NCBI GenBank assembly: GCA_021790375.1
Contig: JAJYEB010000053.1
Span: forward strand, 1 to 9,431
DNA: 9,431 nucleotides
From: Chloroflexota bacterium
GTDB lineage: Bacteria > Chloroflexota > Limnocylindria > Limnocylindrales > CSP1-4
Direction of reading: 5' to 3'
A program made the position numbers and the translations under genes. The notes below the pieces were generated by a model that made no database searches, was not told the DNA's origin, and was given only the letters and a program-made list of their open reading frames with translations. This document shows positions 7,129 through 9,431 of this stretch, in pieces. Position 1 is the stretch's first letter. The number at the start of each line of letters is the position of its first letter.

Positions 7129-9431
7129 GTGCCCCGGTTCAAGCTCGTCGCCCCCTTCCAGCCGACCGGCGATCAGCCGCAGGCCATCGACCGCCTCGCG
7201 GACGGTCTCGCCCGCGGGATGAAGCACCAGACGCTGCTGGGCGCGACCGGCACGGGCAAGAGCCTCGGGTGGAATGAGCCGGTCCTGGTCGGTCATCAGG
7301 ACGCCTACGGAGCAGTCCGTTGGACAGTCGAGCCGATCGGGCCGCTCATCGACCGCGAGCTTGCCCGGTTGTCCACGTCATCCGACCGCCACGGTACTGC
7401 CACGGCGTCGCCGGAGGGTGACGGCGGGGGCCTGGTCGTCGCCACGATCGATCCGTCGACTCATGCCACAGTCGTCCGACCCGTGACTGCTGTCTCGCGG
7501 CACGCCAGCCCGGCAAGTCTGTTCCGCGTGACAACCACCGATGGTCGGTCAGTGACCGTGACGGGCGACCACAACTTCGTCCGCCTCGGAACCGACGCGA
7601 CCCTCACCCTCGTGGAGACGCACGATCTCGTGCCCGGCGATCAGCTGCCCCTGCCGGGGCGCCTGCCGTCCCCGACGGAGCCGTTCCGGAGGATGGACAC
7701 TGCTCCGGTCGTGGCGGACGCCAACTGCTACGTCGCAGGGGTGCCTGTCCGCGCAGGTGACATGGCCCCTTCCGCGCGTCACCACCTGGCAACCGGAAGT
7801 CGCACCGCGATCGCGGCCATCGGCCCTGGGAACGTGGCCACGATGGAGCGCTTCGAGCCGACCGTAATCGGTGGGCGTCATGGCCCGCACACGCTGCCGG
7901 CAAGCGTAGCCCTCGACGACGGCTGGTTGGCCCTTCTTGGACTGTTCATCGCGGAGGGCCACGTCGCCGAGAAGTACGCCACGATTTCTCCGGGGCCGGA
8001 GACCGTGGACCTCGCACGACATCTGTTGCACGCGTGCGGTATCCGCTGGTTCGAACGGGGGCGGGATGAACTCGGCATTGGCTCGACGGTGGCAACCGCG
8101 CTGTTCAGGAACCTCTGCGGTAGCCGTGCCGGTGACAAACACCTTCCCCCATTCTGGGCGTCGCTCGAGGACGTCGCGCTCGGTCGCCTGCTGGCCGCCT
8201 ACTTCGAAGGCGACGGGTGGATCGAGGATCGGGGCGTTGCCGTCTGTGCGACCACGAAGAGCGAGCGTCTCGCGAGCGAACTTGCCTATGCACTCCTCCG
8301 TTTCGGTATCGTTGCGCGCCTCTCCAGGACGCTGAAGCGGGCCCTCGGCACGTCACACTCCGGGGACTACTACTGGAACGTGCGCGTCTGCGGAGCCGAG
8401 GACGTGGGAGCGTTCGCCCGGCACGTGGGGTTCCTTGGCGCACGCAAGCGCGGACACCTGGCGCGAGTCGTCGAGACAGTCACCGGGGGCAACTCGGACG
8501 TCCTTCCGGCAGCGGCGGCCTCCTTCGTTGTGAACGCCCGGCTTGCGCTCGGCGTCAGCCAGGTCGAGCTGGCCAAGGTCAGCGGACTGTCGCGTGCCGC
8601 AGTCGGACTGATCGAGACGGGCAAGCGCGCCCTCAGGCGGTCGACAGGTCGGCGGCTCGCGGACGCGATTCGGCGGGTGGCCGAGGGGCACGATGGGATG
8701 GTTGCGCCGGGCGCGTTCGCAGCACTCGACACAATCGAGCGCCTTCTTGCATGCCGGTGGGCCACCGTGAGGTCGGTGCATCGAGTACGACCGCTCACGC
8801 CGTTCGTGTACGACTTGTCCGTGGCCGGCACCGAGACGTTCCTCGCGGGTTTCGGTGGGCTCGTCGTCCACAACACCTTCACGATCGCGTCGGCCATCGA
8901 GAAGCACCAGAAGCCCACGCTGGTCCTGGCCCACAACAAGACGCTCGCCGCGCAGCTCTACTCCGAGTTCCGCGAGTTCTTCCCGGAGAACGCCGTCGAG
9001 TACTTCGTCTCCTACTTCGACTACTACCAGCCCGAGGCGTACCTGCCCCGGAGCGACACCTACATCGAGAAGGACTCGAGCCGCAACGACGAGATCGACA
9101 AGCTCCGCCATGCGGCCACCAAGGCCCTGTTCGAGCGGCGGGACGTCATCATCGTCGCGTCGGTCAGCTGCATCTACGGCCTGGGCGCCCCGGTCGACTA
9201 CGGCGCCACCGTCATCCGGCTGCGGGTCGGCGGACAGTACCGCCGGGACGGCGTCCTCCGCCAGCTGGTCGACCTGCAGTACCAGCGCAACGACCAGGCC
9301 CTGACTCGCGCCCGCTTCCGTGTCCGGGGCGACACGCTCGAGCTGCAGCCCGCCTACGACGACTTCGTGGTGCGCGTGCAGTTCTTCGGCGACGAGGTCG
9401 AGCGGATCGTGGAGATCGACCCGCTCACCGG
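7129..9431 (+). CDS. uvrB: UvrB excinuclease subunit, interrupted by an intein (3' end outside window)
   Basis: UvrB is the damage-verifying helicase-like ATPase of UvrABC nucleotide excision repair. The open frame begins at GTG with FKLVAPFQPTGDQPQAI, the standard UvrB start, and stays open to the window end. The N-extein is 44 residues ending GATGTGK and the visible C-extein is 185 residues starting TFTIASAIEKHQKPT. Joined, they give the Walker A GATGTGK-TFT of UvrB. The C-extein continues with VLAHNKTLAAQLYSEF (motif Ia), then the damage-gripping beta-hairpin YFVSYFDYYQPEAYLPRSDT, YIEKDSSRNDEIDKL, and IIVASVSCIYGLG. About two thirds of UvrB, including motifs II-VI and the UvrC-binding end, lies beyond the window. 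The host part has almost only G/C-ending codons. Active UvrB requires removal of the intein, because Thr of the P-loop is contributed by the C-extein. Confidence 0.97.
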   Translation, partial: MPRFKLVAPFQPTGDQPQAIDRLADGLARGMKHQTLLGATGTGKSLGWNEPVLVGHQDAYGAVRWTVEPIGPLIDRELARLSTSSDRHGTATASPEGDGGGLVVATIDPSTHATVVRPVTAVSRHASPASLFRVTTTDGRSVTVTGDHNFVRLGTDATLTLVETHDLVPGDQLPLPGRLPSPTEPFRRMDTAPVVADANCYVAGVPVRAGDMAPSARHHLATGSRTAIAAIGPGNVATMERFEPTVIGGRHGPHTLPASVALDDGWLALLGLFIAEGHVAEKYATISPGPETVDLARHLLHACGIRWFERGRDELGIGSTVATALFRNLCGSRAGDKHLPPFWASLEDVALGRLLAAYFEGDGWIEDRGVAVCATTKSERLASELAYALLRFGIVARLSRTLKRALGTSHSGDYYWNVRVCGAEDVGAFARHVGFLGARKRGHLARVVETVTGGNSDVLPAAAASFVVNARLALGVSQVELAKVSGLSRAAVGLIETGKRALRRSTGRRLADAIRRVAEGHDGMVAPGAFAALDTIERLLACRWATVRSVHRVRPLTPFVYDLSVAGTETFLAGFGGLVVHNTFTIASAIEKHQKPTLVLAHNKTLAAQLYSEFREFFPENAVEYFVSYFDYYQPEAYLPRSDTYIEKDSSRNDEIDKLRHAATKALFERRDVIIVASVSCIYGLGAPVDYGATVIRLRVGGQYRRDGVLRQLVDLQYQRNDQALTRARFRVRGDTLELQPAYDDFVVRVQFFGDEVERIVEIDPLT
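7921..8370 (+). other. LAGLIDADG homing endonuclease domain of the intein
   Basis: Two dodecapeptide motifs are visible. LLGLFIAEG at intein residues 225-233 carries Glu232, and LLAAYFEGDG at 310-319 carries Asp318, the pair expected to bind the catalytic metal ions. Between them GSRAGDKHLPPFW supplies the block D Lys293 and Pro296. SELAYALLRFGIVARL after the second motif is block H. With both acids and the lysine present, the enzyme looks intact, and its target would be the uninterrupted uvrB P-loop region. Exact domain edges are estimated. Confidence 0.88.
8527..8685 (+). other. Xre/Cro-type helix-turn-helix domain inside the intein
   Basis: Intein residues about 423-475 read NARLALGVSQVELAKVSGLS, then RAAVGLIETGKRALRRS and a final helix RRLADAIRRV. 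This follows the HTH_3 pattern: R-x-x-x-G-x-S-Q-x-x-L-A, the turn and recognition helix S-G-L-S-R-A-A-V-x-x-I-E-x-G-K-R, and a closing helix. It lies between the endonuclease and the C-terminal splicing blocks and is in frame with both. The fold call rests on pattern alone but is strong. The role, for example extra grip on the homing site or repression, is unknown. Confidence 0.8.

Larger units (their letters stand above)
7261..8874 (+). mobile_element. Intein in the UvrB P-loop (538 aa, with homing endonuclease)
   Basis: The insertion keeps frame and begins with Ser1 in SLGWNEPVLVG (block A), the residue that makes the N-terminal N-S type acyl shift as an N-O shift. Block B is SVTVTGDHNFVRL with T101-x2-H104, the helper of the first step. 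DLVPGDQLPLPG follows as in Hint domains. The C-terminal blocks are FVYDLSVAGTETFLAGFGG (F) and LVVHN (G), with penultimate His537 and the cyclising Asn538. The next residue is Thr, a proper +1 nucleophile. A LAGLIDADG endonuclease and a helix-turn-helix lie between. Every residue needed for class 1 splicing is present, so it should be active. A/T-ending codons are common here (11 of 40 in 7681-7800 against 0 of 40 in the host at 8881-9000), which suggests acquisition by transfer. Confidence 0.95.

Noticed and set aside
7549..8142. Minus-strand frame inside the intein
   Set aside because: No recognisable motif, and the plus strand here codes splicing block B and the first LAGLIDADG motif.
7129..9431. 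Interpretation of the uvrB insertion as a frameshift, intron or pseudogene
   Set aside because: The frame is open throughout, and the inserted residues show complete protein-splicing motifs with exact extein borders.

Overview
This is a high-GC bacterial chromosome segment whose codons end almost always in G or C. It carries conserved housekeeping and DNA-repair genes. The order polA – (LysR) – mutM – ABC-F – coaE – uvrB, the GC-rich code, GTG starts, weak or absent Shine-Dalgarno sites and TANNNT boxes directly before start codons suggest Actinomycetota (for example a deep branch) or a high-GC Chloroflexota lineage. I cannot decide between them from the sequence alone.

Layout. Positions 1-1454 hold the 3' part of polA (5' end outside the window). 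Positions 1455-1631 are a GC-rich convergent gap with hairpins. On the minus strand at 1632-1781 lies a very short gene for a 49-residue single-span membrane protein, divergent from a LysR-type regulator at 1836-2780. The AT-richer space between them carries a 7-bp inverted repeat and a cluster of TGATCA palindromes. Then comes an apparent operon: mutM (2845-3963), an ABC-F ATPase with a GTG start one base after the mutM stop (3965-6091), and coaE (6123-6767). A 35-bp tandem duplication at the ABC-F/coaE junction has left a 12-codon mini-ORF joined to both neighbours by ATGA overlaps. Positions 6807-7050 hold a small minus-strand gene that seems to be frameshifted. It is divergent from uvrB, which starts at GTG 7129 and runs off the right edge.

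The main discovery is in uvrB. Its Walker A P-loop is split exactly between GK and T by a 538-residue in-frame intein (7261-8874). The intein has Ser1, a TxxH block B motif, a two-motif LAGLIDADG homing endonuclease, a terminal His-Asn and a +1 Thr. Between the endonuclease and the C-terminal splicing blocks sits an extra Xre/Cro-type helix-turn-helix domain. Splicing would restore GATGTGK-TFT, so the excinuclease ATPase depends on protein splicing. The intein has visibly more A/T-ending codons than its host gene, as expected for a mobile element.

Functionally, polA, mutM and uvrB cover gap filling, 8-oxoguanine base excision and nucleotide excision repair. CoaE makes coenzyme A, and the ABC-F protein probably acts on ribosomes. 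The LysR gene and its small membrane-protein neighbour look like an inserted regulatory pair of unknown purpose.
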